The notes under the pieces were generated by a model, which worked only from the letters and a program-made list of their open reading frames with translations, searched no databases and was not told the origin of the DNA. Shown piece after piece: positions 17,667 to 26,625 of a stretch of 64,000 nt of DNA. The translations under genes and the position numbers were made by a program. The stretch's first letter is position 1. Every line of letters begins with the position of its first letter. Location of the stretch: positions 124,001-188,000 of the forward strand of contig JBGCGJ010000006.1 in NCBI GenBank assembly GCA_045110675.1. The letters are read 5' to 3'. The DNA comes from JBALVT01 sp045110675 (GTDB lineage: Bacteria; Pseudomonadota; Gammaproteobacteria; Pseudomonadales; Halieaceae).

Positions 17667-18575
17667 ATGAGCGGCACTCTACCCTACAAAGGCATTATTC
17701 TGGCTGGCGGCTCCGGCACTCGGCTACACCCTCTGACAAGCACTGTCAGCAAGCAATTAATGCCTATTTACGACAAACCGATGATCTACTACCCGCTGGC
17801 CACGCTCATGTTGGCCGGCATTCGAGACATCCTGCTGATCACCACCCCGAGAGACCAGGGAGCCTTTAGCGAATTGTTGGGCGATGGCAGCCAGTGGGGA
17901 TTGAACCTGAGCTATACGATCCAACCCAGTCCCGATGGACTGGCTCAAGCATTCATACTAGGTGAAGAATTTATCGGCAAGTCCCCAGCCAGTTTGGTGC
18001 TAGGAGACAATATTTTCTATGGCGGTGGTTTTAGCAAGAAACTCAAGAGTGCGGCAAGTAGAGACAAAGGCGCATCGGTCTTCGCCTACTACGTTCAGGA
18101 CCCAGAGCGCTATGGAGTTGTTAGTTTTAATACCAATGGAACAGCGCTGGATATAGAGGAAAAACCTACCGAACCAAAATCCCATTACGCTGTCACTGGT
18201 TTGTATTTTTACGAAAACGACGTGGTAGATATTGCCAAGAGTATTAAGCCGTCACCCAGAGGCGAACTGGAAATTACCGATGTGAACAAAGTCTACCTGG
18301 AGCGCGGCGATTTACAGGTAGAGTTAATGAGCCGCGGCACCGCCTGGCTCGACACTGGAACTCACAACTCGCTGCTCGATGCCGCCAATTTTATTCGCGT
18401 GGTAGAAGAGCGTCAGGGATTGAAAATCGCCTGTCCCGAAGAAGTGGCCTATCGCATGGGGTATATCTCTGCCGAGCAACTGCTGGCATTGGCGGCGCCA
18501 CTGGAAAAAAGTGGCTACGGCAAATACCTCAAGAACTTGCTCAATGATGTAGGGGTGGTACTCGATGAAGTTTGA
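17667..18575 (+). CDS. rmlA: Glucose-1-phosphate thymidylyltransferase
   Basis: 302 residues from the ATG at 17667. The nucleotide-binding signature KGIILAGGSGTRLHPLT is at the N terminus as in RmlA, followed by SKQLMPIYDKPMIYYPL and the LGDNIF metal site. It makes dTDP-glucose from glucose-1-phosphate and dTTP, the first step to dTDP-L-rhamnose. In-frame starts at 17634 and 17544 would add non-conserved residues; AGGA lies 11 nt before 17667. It overlaps rmlC by 11 nt. Confidence 0.95.
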   Translation: MSGTLPYKGIILAGGSGTRLHPLTSTVSKQLMPIYDKPMIYYPLATLMLAGIRDILLITTPRDQGAFSELLGDGSQWGLNLSYTIQPSPDGLAQAFILGEEFIGKSPASLVLGDNIFYGGGFSKKLKSAASRDKGASVFAYYVQDPERYGVVSFNTNGTALDIEEKPTEPKSHYAVTGLYFYENDVVDIAKSIKPSPRGELEITDVNKVYLERGDLQVELMSRGTAWLDTGTHNSLLDAANFIRVVEERQGLKIACPEEVAYRMGYISAEQLLALAAPLEKSGYGKYLKNLLNDVGVVLDEV

Positions 18576-19113
18576 GCAAACCCCACTCGAAGGTGCTTTC
18601 CTAATTGAGCCCAAGGTATTTGGCGATGAACGCGGATTTTTTATGGAGAACTGGAACGCTCAAACATTTCGCGAGGCCGGACTGGATCTCGATTTCGTCC
18701 AGGACAATCGCAGCCGGTCTGAACAGGGTATTCTGCGAGGCATGCACTATCAGACCCAGCACACACAGGGAAAGCTGGTCAGCGTCAGTGCAGGAGAAGT
18801 CTTCGATGTCATCGTCGACTTGCGGCAATCATCACCTACTCTGGGTCAGTGGTTCGGCGCTTTGCTTAATGAGCAAAACCACCGAATGCTTTGGGTACCT
18901 CCAGGATTTGCTCACGGCTTTTACGTGTGTTCTGACTACGCTGATTTTGCCTACAAGTGCACCGACTTTTACCATCCCAAAAGCGAAGTCTCGCTGGCTT
19001 GGGACGATCCAACAGTGAATATCGATTGGCCGCTTTCCGACTCACGATCACCGCAACTGTCGGCGAAGGATTTACAGGGCCGGGCATGGGAAAACATTCC
19101 GCTGTTCGACTAG
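18565..19113 (+). CDS. rmlC: dTDP-4-dehydrorhamnose 3,5-epimerase
   Basis: 182 residues, the usual RmlC size, with a cupin fold. The catalytic His/Asp pair region reads RGMHYQ and VIVDLRQSSPT, and the conserved VPPGFAHGF follows. It catalyses the third step in dTDP-L-rhamnose synthesis. It starts within the end of rmlA (11-nt overlap). Only 11 nt separate its end from the convergent rmlB. Confidence 0.95.
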   Translation: MKFEQTPLEGAFLIEPKVFGDERGFFMENWNAQTFREAGLDLDFVQDNRSRSEQGILRGMHYQTQHTQGKLVSVSAGEVFDVIVDLRQSSPTLGQWFGALLNEQNHRMLWVPPGFAHGFYVCSDYADFAYKCTDFYHPKSEVSLAWDDPTVNIDWPLSDSRSPQLSAKDLQGRAWENIPLFD

Positions 19114-19124
19114 GCCGTGTAAAA

Positions 19125-20192
19125 CTAATCCGGTAGCAAAGGCCTCCACCAGTCCTCCGAGCTTAAAAACCAGTCGATAGTTTTTCCCAGACCTGTTTCA
19201 AAACTCTCATGCGGGTTATAGCCGAGTTCGCCGGTGATTTTTCCCGCGTCGATGGCATATCGCCAATCGTGGCCTGCGCGGTCGGTGACGAACTCAATCA
19301 AGTCGGCAGACCGTCGCCCATTCGCTCCCGGAGCTTCGGGAAATCGTTCGTGCATCGCCGGGTCGGCGGCAAATCGCTCGTCCAACTGTTCACACAATAA
19401 ATGGACGATATCGAGATTGTTCCACTCATTATTGCCGCCGATATTGTAAACCTCGCCGACAACTCCCTTGGCAAGAATCAAATCGATTCCGCGACAGTGA
19501 TCCTCCACATAGAGCCAATCTCGAATATTACTACCGTCGCCGTAGACCGGCAGTGGCAGGCCGCGAAGAATATTGGTGATGCACAGCGGTATCAGTTTTT
19601 CCGGGAAATGGTAGGGCCCGTAATTGTTGGAACAATTGCTAGTCGTAACCTGAAGCCCATAGGTGTGTAAGTAAGCGCGGACTAAATGATCAGAAGCTGC
19701 TTTGCTCGCAGAGTACGGGGAATTGGGTTCATATTTTTGTTCCTCGTGAAAACCTGGCGCATCCGTCGCCAGTGATCCATACACTTCATCGGTAGATACG
19801 TGATGAAAACGGTGCGGGACTGGCTCCTCACCACTAAGCCAAACTGAACGGGCAGCCATCAACAAGGCATGTGTGCCAAGCACATTGGTTTCTATAAATG
19901 CATCGGGGCCGCTAATGGATCGATCGACATGAGATTCAGCTGCGAAGTGCACGATAGTGTCGATCTCGTGCGTTCGAAGCGCAGCTTCTACCACCTCTGC
20001 ATCACAGATGTTGGCCTGCACAAAAGTAAAATTTGGCGTGTCGAGCAGTGCTGATAAGTTTTCAAGATTCCCGGCGTAAGTAAGGGCATCGTAAGCGACT
20101 ATCTTGTCCTGGGGATGCTGCTCCGCCCAGTAGTGAACAAAATTGGATCCGATGAAACCAGCGGCTCCGGTAACAAGCAGGCTATTACTCAT
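19125..20192 (-). CDS. rmlB: dTDP-glucose 4,6-dehydratase
   Basis: 355 residues from the ATG at 20192, giving the expected N-terminal VTGAAGFIGSNF NAD motif at residue 7. The SDR active site shows HVSTDEVYGSL (Thr-Asp-Glu) and YSASKAASD (YxxxK). It converts dTDP-glucose to the 4-keto-6-deoxy sugar. The open frame extends upstream to 20429 inside rmlD, but those residues are not RmlB-like. It overlaps the end of rmlD by 8 nt, so rmlD-rmlB form a unit convergent with rmlA-rmlC. Confidence 0.96.
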   Translation of the reverse strand: MSNSLLVTGAAGFIGSNFVHYWAEQHPQDKIVAYDALTYAGNLENLSALLDTPNFTFVQANICDAEVVEAALRTHEIDTIVHFAAESHVDRSISGPDAFIETNVLGTHALLMAARSVWLSGEEPVPHRFHHVSTDEVYGSLATDAPGFHEEQKYEPNSPYSASKAASDHLVRAYLHTYGLQVTTSNCSNNYGPYHFPEKLIPLCITNILRGLPLPVYGDGSNIRDWLYVEDHCRGIDLILAKGVVGEVYNIGGNNEWNNLDIVHLLCEQLDERFAADPAMHERFPEAPGANGRRSADLIEFVTDRAGHDWRYAIDAGKITGELGYNPHESFETGLGKTIDWFLSSEDWWRPLLPD

Positions 20193-21066
20193 TCTCTGTT
20201 TCCTTGAGTTGTTTAAGCATAGATCGCAGCTGTATTCTCCAGTGCACGCCCTGCAACTGAAAATCCTGCCAACTACGGGTTTTGTCGAGCACACTATAGT
20301 GCGGCCGCTCGGCCGGTGTGGGGTATTCGGCTGCCGAAATAGGAACAATGTTAGTCTGCGTTGAGAGTAAGCCCAGACCGCTGGCCTCTTCATAAATTGC
20401 CAAGGCAAAATCATACCAACTGCAAACACCAGCGTCGGACCAATGATAGATTCCGGACAGCTGGGTCTGCTCAGACGCCGCCCAAATGGCCAGTGCGAGA
20501 CCTCGCGCCCAGGTGGGCGTGCCCACCTGATCCGCCACCACGCTCAATTCATCTCGTTCAGCCATCAGACGCAGCATGGTTTTTACAAAATTACTCCCGA
20601 AGCAAGAGTACACCCAACCTGTTCGAATAATTAAAGCCTCGGGCAAATATTCCCGAACGGCGCGTTCTCCATCCAGCTTAGTTCTGCCATATTCTCCTAT
20701 CGGATTCGGAACGGATTCCGGTTTGTACGGCCGGTTCGATTCGCCGTCAAAAACAAAATCTGTGGAGACATGAATGAGCCGCGCTCCCGACATCCCACAC
20801 GCTTTGGCAAGAATCCCCGGTGCGGTTTCATTGATCCGGGCAGCATTATCCCGATCCGATTCGGCTTTATCCACTGCTGTGTAGGCGGCGGCATTAATTA
20901 CCAGTATCGGCTTCTCCCTTTTCAGGATCGCACCCACTGCCTCACTGTCGCAGATATCCAGCTGCGATCGAGTGAGACCAATACACCGAGTTTCTGCGTT
21001 TGCAGTGAGAACCAGCTCGCGGCCCAACTGTCCTCCCGCTCCGGTAACAAGAACGGTTTGCGTCAT
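20185..21066 (-). CDS. rmlD: dTDP-4-dehydrorhamnose reductase
   Basis: 293 residues of the extended SDR type, with VTGAGGQLGRELV at the N terminus, INAAAYTAVDKAE, the STDFVFDG strand and YGRTKLDGE (YxxxK). It performs the final NAD(P)H-dependent step to dTDP-L-rhamnose. ATG at 21066. It is followed by rmlB on the same strand with an 8-nt overlap. About 90 nt separate it from the divergent membrane glycosyltransferase. Confidence 0.95.
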   Translation of the reverse strand: MTQTVLVTGAGGQLGRELVLTANAETRCIGLTRSQLDICDSEAVGAILKREKPILVINAAAYTAVDKAESDRDNAARINETAPGILAKACGMSGARLIHVSTDFVFDGESNRPYKPESVPNPIGEYGRTKLDGERAVREYLPEALIIRTGWVYSCFGSNFVKTMLRLMAERDELSVVADQVGTPTWARGLALAIWAASEQTQLSGIYHWSDAGVCSWYDFALAIYEEASGLGLLSTQTNIVPISAAEYPTPAERPHYSVLDKTRSWQDFQLQGVHWRIQLRSMLKQLKETENE

Positions 21067-21153
21067 GAGTTCACCTGAAGCATAGTGGCGGCCAGCCGCG
21101 GCAGTGGTATCATTTCGATGCCGTTGAACGAGTAGCCAAACAGAGTTTATTTC

Positions 21154-22686
21154 GTGTTGTCACATTCTTCTTCCAAGTCAATGCATTGGGCCCCCAACGC
21201 CCTTCTGGACTATCGGATTATTTTTGCCCTGAGCTGTTTGTTGTCGGTGTGGCTTATCCTCATAGATCCGATTATAAACCGCGATGGTATCTTATACTTA
21301 CGCACCGCCGATGCCTATCTGCAAGGTGGCATTGGAGCCGGCCAGTCGCTTTTTGACAGGCCTATTCTTCCCATCAGCTTTGCGCTGCTTCACAAGGTAA
21401 CAGGCATCCCGCTGCTGTATAGCGGTTTGATACTGACCACGATCTTCTATGCACTTTTATGCGTGGGATTTGTCGCTACCATTCGAGTAATGGGCGGCGA
21501 TCGCAGAGTTCAGATTATTGCAGCCATTATTATACTTTCCCACCCCATGTTGAACCACTCGCGCTCGTCTATTATGCGTGACCCTGCCTACTGGGCATTT
21601 TCTATATTGGCATTCCGAGAGTTACTGCTATTCGCCCGCACGCCGGAGTTTAAATATCAGCTGCGTTGGCTGCTGTTTATCGCCATGGCCACGCTGTTCC
21701 GTTTTGAAGCCTTGTTTTTCGTAATTCTCGCGCCTTTCACCCTGCTTGTTGCCGCAGATCGTGGAACTCGCGGGCGTATGTGCGCACGCCTCGCTCCACT
21801 GGTGCTTATTGCGATAGTCACTTTACTGCCACTGGTGCTTTTCGCTCAGAGCTCGCTGGCAGAAGAGGAATCGATGTTTCCCGACATCGGCAGATACGTC
21901 AGGCAGTTATTTGCCGTGCCGCAAGATTTCGCGGTATTAGCAGCTAAAGCAGCTGAAAACTGGCTGACGTTCACGTCAACAGAGGATGCTAGCTTTGCAG
22001 TCATCGGGGGTCTTACCGCCATATTGGGAGTTAACATGTTCCGCTCCCTGAGCTGGCCCTATGTGGGTGTAATGATCTGGGGGACATCCGAAAATTTATT
22101 AGACCGTATCAGCCCGCGAGACCGAAGGCTTATTAACTCGCACTTGATCATTTGCCTCCTGTACCTGAGCCTGTTTCTGCTCACTAAACGTTTTATGCTT
22201 GAACGCTATGCCAATATATTCACTCTTTACATTCTTCTGTACGTTCCGTTTCTACTCAATGCTCTGTGGTCGAAAGGAAAAAAAGGCGGCGGCAAATTTC
22301 TGGTGACACTGCTGCTATTTGGTTTCTGTGTTGACTCACTGACCAATCGCGACTATGAAAAAGCCTATGTTAAAGAGGCCACCCAGTGGATGGTCGAAAA
22401 CACGGAGGAGGACGTTAGCCTCGTTACCAACAGCGCTTATTTCGCCTACTTCAGCAAAAGGAAATTCGAGTGGGGAGACAGAGCCTATCTCTTTACCATC
22501 GCAGATTTAGAAGCGGAGCCAGAGAGATGGCAAAATACCGAGTATCTGACGATGTTAGTCAAGAAACGTCACGTTCCTCAGTGGCAGGCATTTTTGGCCA
22601 AAAACTCACTTGAAGAACTGGCGGTCTTCGAGGGTCACAGAACCGGGCAGGTCAGTATTGTGAAAATTGGTACTGATAATGAGTGA
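21154..22686 (+). CDS. Polytopic membrane glycosyltransferase-like protein (GT39/ArnT type)
   Basis: About 510 residues with roughly ten hydrophobic segments followed by a soluble C-terminal tail. The first periplasmic loop carries an acidic NRDGILYL motif and an FDRPILP motif, as in GT-C enzymes that use polyprenyl-phosphate sugars (PMT/ArnT). Transfer of a lipid-linked sugar to LPS or another acceptor is inferred. The start is uncertain: GTG at 21154 or ATG at 21181, both without a strong ribosome binding site. It is the first gene of a plus-strand group that leads into a WaaP-like kinase. Confidence 0.7.
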   Translation: MLSHSSSKSMHWAPNALLDYRIIFALSCLLSVWLILIDPIINRDGILYLRTADAYLQGGIGAGQSLFDRPILPISFALLHKVTGIPLLYSGLILTTIFYALLCVGFVATIRVMGGDRRVQIIAAIIILSHPMLNHSRSSIMRDPAYWAFSILAFRELLLFARTPEFKYQLRWLLFIAMATLFRFEALFFVILAPFTLLVAADRGTRGRMCARLAPLVLIAIVTLLPLVLFAQSSLAEEESMFPDIGRYVRQLFAVPQDFAVLAAKAAENWLTFTSTEDASFAVIGGLTAILGVNMFRSLSWPYVGVMIWGTSENLLDRISPRDRRLINSHLIICLLYLSLFLLTKRFMLERYANIFTLYILLYVPFLLNALWSKGKKGGGKFLVTLLLFGFCVDSLTNRDYEKAYVKEATQWMVENTEEDVSLVTNSAYFAYFSKRKFEWGDRAYLFTIADLEAEPERWQNTEYLTMLVKKRHVPQWQAFLAKNSLEELAVFEGHRTGQVSIVKIGTDNE

Positions 22687-22872
22687 CCATGAATGATGAC
22701 CATGGCTGCCGTTTGCTGTTTACTACTTAAGCGCTAAATTATCGAGATATTTGCCAGGAGACTCACCGCTATCAGTGGAACAGAGCCAACAGAAGAACAG
22801 CTGCATCAATGGGCACAAAGTCTGGGAGACGAGCGTCTACCCGAGGGTTGGGATGTCGTAAACAGCTCGAAA

Positions 22873-23529
22873 ATGGCGCGCGTCGCGTTTCATCGGGAGT
22901 ACGGAATATACTACAAGGAGTTTTTCCCTCGCAGCCCCATCGAAAAGCTCAAGGCGATGATCAAAGGCAGCAGAGCCACACGCGCGAGATTGAACAGCGA
23001 GGCACTTTTGCTCGCGGGTTTTGACGCTCCACAAAACATCTGCTGGGGAACGCTTGAAGGTTCCCGAGAATATCTTTTTACCTATGCGGTTCCCGGGTCC
23101 GGTATTACACACTGGTTGCGAAACCAGTTGTCTGCACGAGATTCATCTACTCTGAAAAAGCGACGGCAATTATTGCGAGAACTGGGCGTTTTTATCGGCA
23201 GGATGCACGCCACCGGTTTCGTCCACGGTGATTTACGATCGAGCAATGTCTTGGCCGTGGAGCACGCAGACAGATTTCAGTTTTCTCTGATTGATAACGA
23301 GCGCAATGTCAGGCAAAGCCCGCCTACGGGAAAGCAGCTGCTAAAAAACATAATGCAATTGAATATGCTGTTTCCCAGCGATTTAACCCGCTCAGATCGG
23401 CTTCGATTCTTTAGGGCATGGCACAGTCAAATGCGAGACCTGACAAAAATTGAAGCACAAATACTGGGGGTGGAGGCTTACAAATGGGCATGTCGCCGTC
23501 TTCAGGCGAAGCGACAAAACTCAGTGTGA
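22873..23529 (+). CDS. WaaP/InaA-like lipopolysaccharide kinase (start unclear)
   Basis: A small protein-kinase-like fold with the catalytic loop HGDLRSSN and the metal-binding LIDNE (DFG equivalent), as in WaaP, KdkA and related LPS kinases. The first ATG in frame is at 22873, but it falls inside the expected N-terminal lobe. The same frame is open back to 22738 and reads like protein (EEQLHQWAQSLGDERLPEGW). No ATG, GTG or TTG occurs in that stretch. A strong AGGAG at 22756-22760 is followed after 10 nt by an in-frame ATC at 22771. A rare start codon, a lost start or a sequence error are all possible. Its 3' end overlaps the convergent acyltransferase by 9 nt. Confidence 0.75.
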   Translation: MARVAFHREYGIYYKEFFPRSPIEKLKAMIKGSRATRARLNSEALLLAGFDAPQNICWGTLEGSREYLFTYAVPGSGITHWLRNQLSARDSSTLKKRRQLLRELGVFIGRMHATGFVHGDLRSSNVLAVEHADRFQFSLIDNERNVRQSPPTGKQLLKNIMQLNMLFPSDLTRSDRLRFFRAWHSQMRDLTKIEAQILGVEAYKWACRRLQAKRQNSV

Positions 23530-24030
23530 TTCACTCACCTTTCGAATCGTTTTGGCCGGTACTCCGCCAACCACGATGTGGCTGGCGACATCCTCAACCA
23601 CTACCGCACCTGCGGCAACCACAGACCCACGCCCGATAGTTACACCTTGGCAAATAATGGCTCCGCCACCGATCCACACTTCGTCCTCGACAACAATCGG
23701 CCTAGTTGAAGTTCCACGACCTTTCCCAGCAATATACTCCAATCCATGACTGGCGGTTTCGAACATAACACGCGGCCCAATTTGAACATTTTCTCCAATA
23801 GTGACCGTCGCGCCAGGGACCCCGAACCTAACCCCCGTATTTATAAAGGTACCCTCGCCAATCTCGATATTTTGAGCTCCGCCGATGGGGCGAATAGTTA
23901 GGTCCCCCCAAATCGTGCATTTACCTAAAATCTTCACACCCGCTGCTTTTAAAAAAAGATAGCGAAAGCGATCAAACAGGCCGAGCCTGGGCAGATAATT
24001 GGCCATCGCCAGGAAAAAAAACTCTCTCAT
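23521..24030 (-). CDS. Hexapeptide-repeat acyltransferase (WbbJ/CysE-like)
   Basis: 169 residues forming a left-handed beta-helix. Hexapeptide turns such as IEIGEGTFINTGV, VTIGENVQIGPRV and WIGGGAIICQGVTIGRGSVV can be seen, ending in VVGGVPAKTIR, the typical O-acetyltransferase tail. It probably O-acetylates a surface sugar with acetyl-CoA. The ATG at 24030 is preferred; a TTG at 24090 would add 20 residues. It stands alone on the minus strand between two plus-strand genes. Confidence 0.83.
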   Translation of the reverse strand: MREFFFLAMANYLPRLGLFDRFRYLFLKAAGVKILGKCTIWGDLTIRPIGGAQNIEIGEGTFINTGVRFGVPGATVTIGENVQIGPRVMFETASHGLEYIAGKGRGTSTRPIVVEDEVWIGGGAIICQGVTIGRGSVVAAGAVVVEDVASHIVVGGVPAKTIRKVSESH

Positions 24031-24183
24031 TTCATGCTGACCCAGGAGATCCGGTAATGGTGGAAACACTAACACAATAGTCGAGCGCAAAGATCAACTA
24101 TTGCACTTCGTACCCATCATTAAAACGCGTACACTTATTGTTCTGCTAAACGGACTGTTTTTACAACATAGGTTAACCCACAC

Positions 24184-24957
24184 TTGAAGCGCTTACACAT
24201 TGTCGGATGTCCACGAAGCGGGACCACTTTATTGATGGAGTTGATGGCAACCTGTTTTCGGAGCAGCGGCTACTGCGCTCATGAGATGAGTATTTTCGAA
24301 ACCGTGGAACAAACAGGGGATGTCTATTTTAGCAAACAGCCCAATGATATTAAGCAGTTGGGACACATCTTCGCCCGAGACGATACTCTCCACATCATTT
24401 ACATGGGACGCGATCCGCGTGCAGTTATAACCAGCAAGCACAAAGCATCACCGGATCAGTATTTTTGTAACTATCGTGTGTGGAGCGAATGCGACCAGGC
24501 CTCCCAACGCTATGCTGGCCACCCCCGTTTCTTACCGCTGCGCTATGAGGATTTGGTGGATCGGCCAGATGCCTTGCAGGACCTTATCAAAGCTCACTTC
24601 GATTTTTTAGACTACCGACATCCCTTCAGTGAGTATCAGAACTTTGCCGCGCCCTCCGAAGCTGCCAGTAGAGCGATGAATGGGTTGCGCGAAGTCAATA
24701 AAGCTAGCCTGGATAAATGGCGAGAGCATTTGCCCCACCTGGCTATGCAGCTCCGCCTTCACCCGGAACTTGCCGACGACTTGATTCGGCTGGGTTATGA
24801 ATCAGACAGAGACTGGCTTGTGGAATTGGAGGGGGTTAAGCCGAGAAGCTATCCGTGCAGGTATCCGGAAAGAAAGGCTTATCTGAAAGAATGGGAGAAA
24901 GGTCTGCGGGTATATTTGAAGTCTCGTCGCTATCTGAAGCAAAGAAAACTGTTGTAG
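24184..24957 (+). CDS. Sulfotransferase family protein
   Basis: 257 residues. The N-terminal GCPRSGTTLL loop (residues 8-17) is the 5'-phosphosulfate loop, and YMGRDPRAVITSKH matches the 3'-phosphate motif of PAPS sulfotransferases. The short Lys/Arg-rich tail (SRRYLKQRK) is unusual. The likely acceptor is a surface glycan, because the gene is set among LPS kinases and glycosyltransferases; this is inferred. The start is a TTG at 24184, in register with the usual start just before the P-loop; only a weak AGG lies upstream. It converges on the kinase at 25004. Confidence 0.8.
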   Translation: MKRLHIVGCPRSGTTLLMELMATCFRSSGYCAHEMSIFETVEQTGDVYFSKQPNDIKQLGHIFARDDTLHIIYMGRDPRAVITSKHKASPDQYFCNYRVWSECDQASQRYAGHPRFLPLRYEDLVDRPDALQDLIKAHFDFLDYRHPFSEYQNFAAPSEAASRAMNGLREVNKASLDKWREHLPHLAMQLRLHPELADDLIRLGYESDRDWLVELEGVKPRSYPCRYPERKAYLKEWEKGLRVYLKSRRYLKQRKLL

Positions 24958-25003
24958 CGAAAATCGCTAACCTGGCAGCAACAACGCGAACCATTCGAAA
25001 AAG

Positions 25004-25786
25004 CTACGGTGTCATACCCATAAGCAAATGCCCTCGCGGACCGTATTTTTTTAGGTGACGTGCGCGAAGACGATTAAGAATCGGCAGAGTATGCTTGGTA
25101 ACTTCCCGCTCTTGCAATCCGGTAGCGGCGATATAGGCCTGCATAGAACGTCGATAGCTTTCCACAGGAGCAGCCATATCCTCCGCGTTCAAGGTGAAAC
25201 GCGCAATATCGCGATATCGTCTCTTACTGTTTTGACTCAGTTCTCCAACCGCTTCCAAATCTACCAGGTAGATGTCAGATTCGGCCAAGAGCAAATTGCT
25301 CCACTTAAAGTCACCGTGAAAAAAACCCATGGTGTGCAGCTTCGCAAGAGAGCGACCCGCTAGTTCCCAGCACTTGTGATCGGCGGAGGCCTGACCCCGA
25401 TCCCAAAGGGTTTGCAAATCCACCGCTTGGTTTATCGCCTCGGTCAACAATAACAATCCATGTTTGGCAAGCACGCAGGTATAGGGCCTGGGGACCAAAA
25501 TATCACTGTTTAAAAGAACCCGTGCCTTGGAGTAGCTTTTGGAACCCCGGCTGAGTCCGGCTTTAAACCACAGACGTTGTTGCCAGGATTCTATCGGATA
25601 GTATTTTAGATAGCATGTCTCGCCATCCAGATCGACCAGCCCAACCAGGGTTCCGGAAGTTTCTTTGATTATTTCAAGATTGCGCTTGGCCCAGGAAAAT
25701 GCGGGGAGAGACGATCGTTCAATATGCTTAGACAGCTTCTGTCCCCAGGAGTCCCCTGCAAGCACCCGAAGATTTTCTTCACTCAC
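25004..25786 (-). CDS. WaaP/InaA-like lipopolysaccharide kinase
   Basis: 260 residues with a kinase-like fold. The ATP lysine is in CYLKYY, the catalytic loop is HGDFKWSN and the metal-binding Asp is in LVDLEA. It resembles the accessory LPS core kinases found next to waaP in Pseudomonas. Its GTG start overlaps the stop of waaP (GTGA at 25783-25786). It is the last gene of the waaF-waaC-waaG-waaP unit. The phosphorylated residue (heptose or other core sugar) cannot be read from the sequence. Confidence 0.85.
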   Translation of the reverse strand: MSEENLRVLAGDSWGQKLSKHIERSSLPAFSWAKRNLEIIKETSGTLVGLVDLDGETCYLKYYPIESWQQRLWFKAGLSRGSKSYSKARVLLNSDILVPRPYTCVLAKHGLLLLTEAINQAVDLQTLWDRGQASADHKCWELAGRSLAKLHTMGFFHGDFKWSNLLLAESDIYLVDLEAVGELSQNSKRRYRDIARFTLNAEDMAAPVESYRRSMQAYIAATGLQEREVTKHTLPILNRLRARHLKKYGPRGHLLMGMTP

Positions 25787-26625
25787 GAGCTAGCCCCCAG
25801 AACGATCGGCGGTGGTTCAACGCCATGCTCCTTGCGATACAGCCGCTCGGCGTTCTTTGCCACTTGATGCCAAAAATTCAGATCGGCTCCCAGCGCGGCT
25901 CTCAATCCACCATCGTTGTAATGGCGCATAAAGCGCAATAAATCTCGATGGCTCAATCCGCAATTCATTGCCGAAAAGTACAACCCGCCCAAATCTTTGA
26001 GCAACCAACGCCTCGGTGTTTTTCGACGAATTTGAGCTCTGTGCAAATCAATCAAATAACATTTCGGATCGCTACGCGCCAAACTGTGTTCATCGAGGTG
26101 AAAATGACAAATGTAGAAATCGCGATGATTGATACCCGCACCGTGCATTCGCCTGGCGCTCTCGGCAAGCTTGCGCAACAATTTCAGGCGCACCGAAAAT
26201 GCCGGAGGCTTATCTTTCCAATCCGCGCAGTAATTCTCAAGACTCACCGTACCGACCAGGTCTTCAGTCACAATCACGGATTTGAGCCTGGCCGGATTGA
26301 TACCTTCACAGCTATAAGCAGCCACTGACATGGTATCAACACCCAATCGGTTTAGAGCGTTCACGGCGTCATACTCATTGCGCGCACTCAATACCGGCAG
26401 ACGCAACTGCAGCAGATTTTTCAATATTTCAGTCCAACCCACACCCGAATGTATTTTCAGGAAATAGGATTCGCCGGCCCTGTCGAACCTCAGGGTTTTA
26501 CGACCTTCCTTACTGCGATAGATATCCCTAGGCTGTGCTTTGTTGGCAATTTCCGCAGCCCAGGTAAAGACATTTTCTTCGGAGATTTCCTCCGAGAAAT
26601 CATCTCGCAGGTATACGCCTCTCAC
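25783..26625 (-). CDS. waaP: LPS core heptose(I) kinase
   Basis: 280 residues matching RfaP/WaaP. The N-terminal lobe has YFLKIH (ATP lysine) after a glycine-free loop, the catalytic loop is NHRDFYICHFHLD, and the metal site is LIDLHRAQ. WaaP phosphorylates heptose I of the inner core and is essential in Pseudomonas. Its place directly after waaG supports the call. The GTG start overlaps the waaG stop (GTGA at 26622-26625). Confidence 0.95.
   Translation of the reverse strand: MRGVYLRDDFSEEISEENVFTWAAEIANKAQPRDIYRSKEGRKTLRFDRAGESYFLKIHSGVGWTEILKNLLQLRLPVLSARNEYDAVNALNRLGVDTMSVAAYSCEGINPARLKSVIVTEDLVGTVSLENYCADWKDKPPAFSVRLKLLRKLAESARRMHGAGINHRDFYICHFHLDEHSLARSDPKCYLIDLHRAQIRRKTPRRWLLKDLGGLYFSAMNCGLSHRDLLRFMRHYNDGGLRAALGADLNFWHQVAKNAERLYRKEHGVEPPPIVLGASS

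Noticed and set aside
20193..20429. Longer RmlB starting at 20429.
   Set aside because: Those codons lie inside rmlD and do not resemble RmlB; the NAD motif fits the start at 20192.
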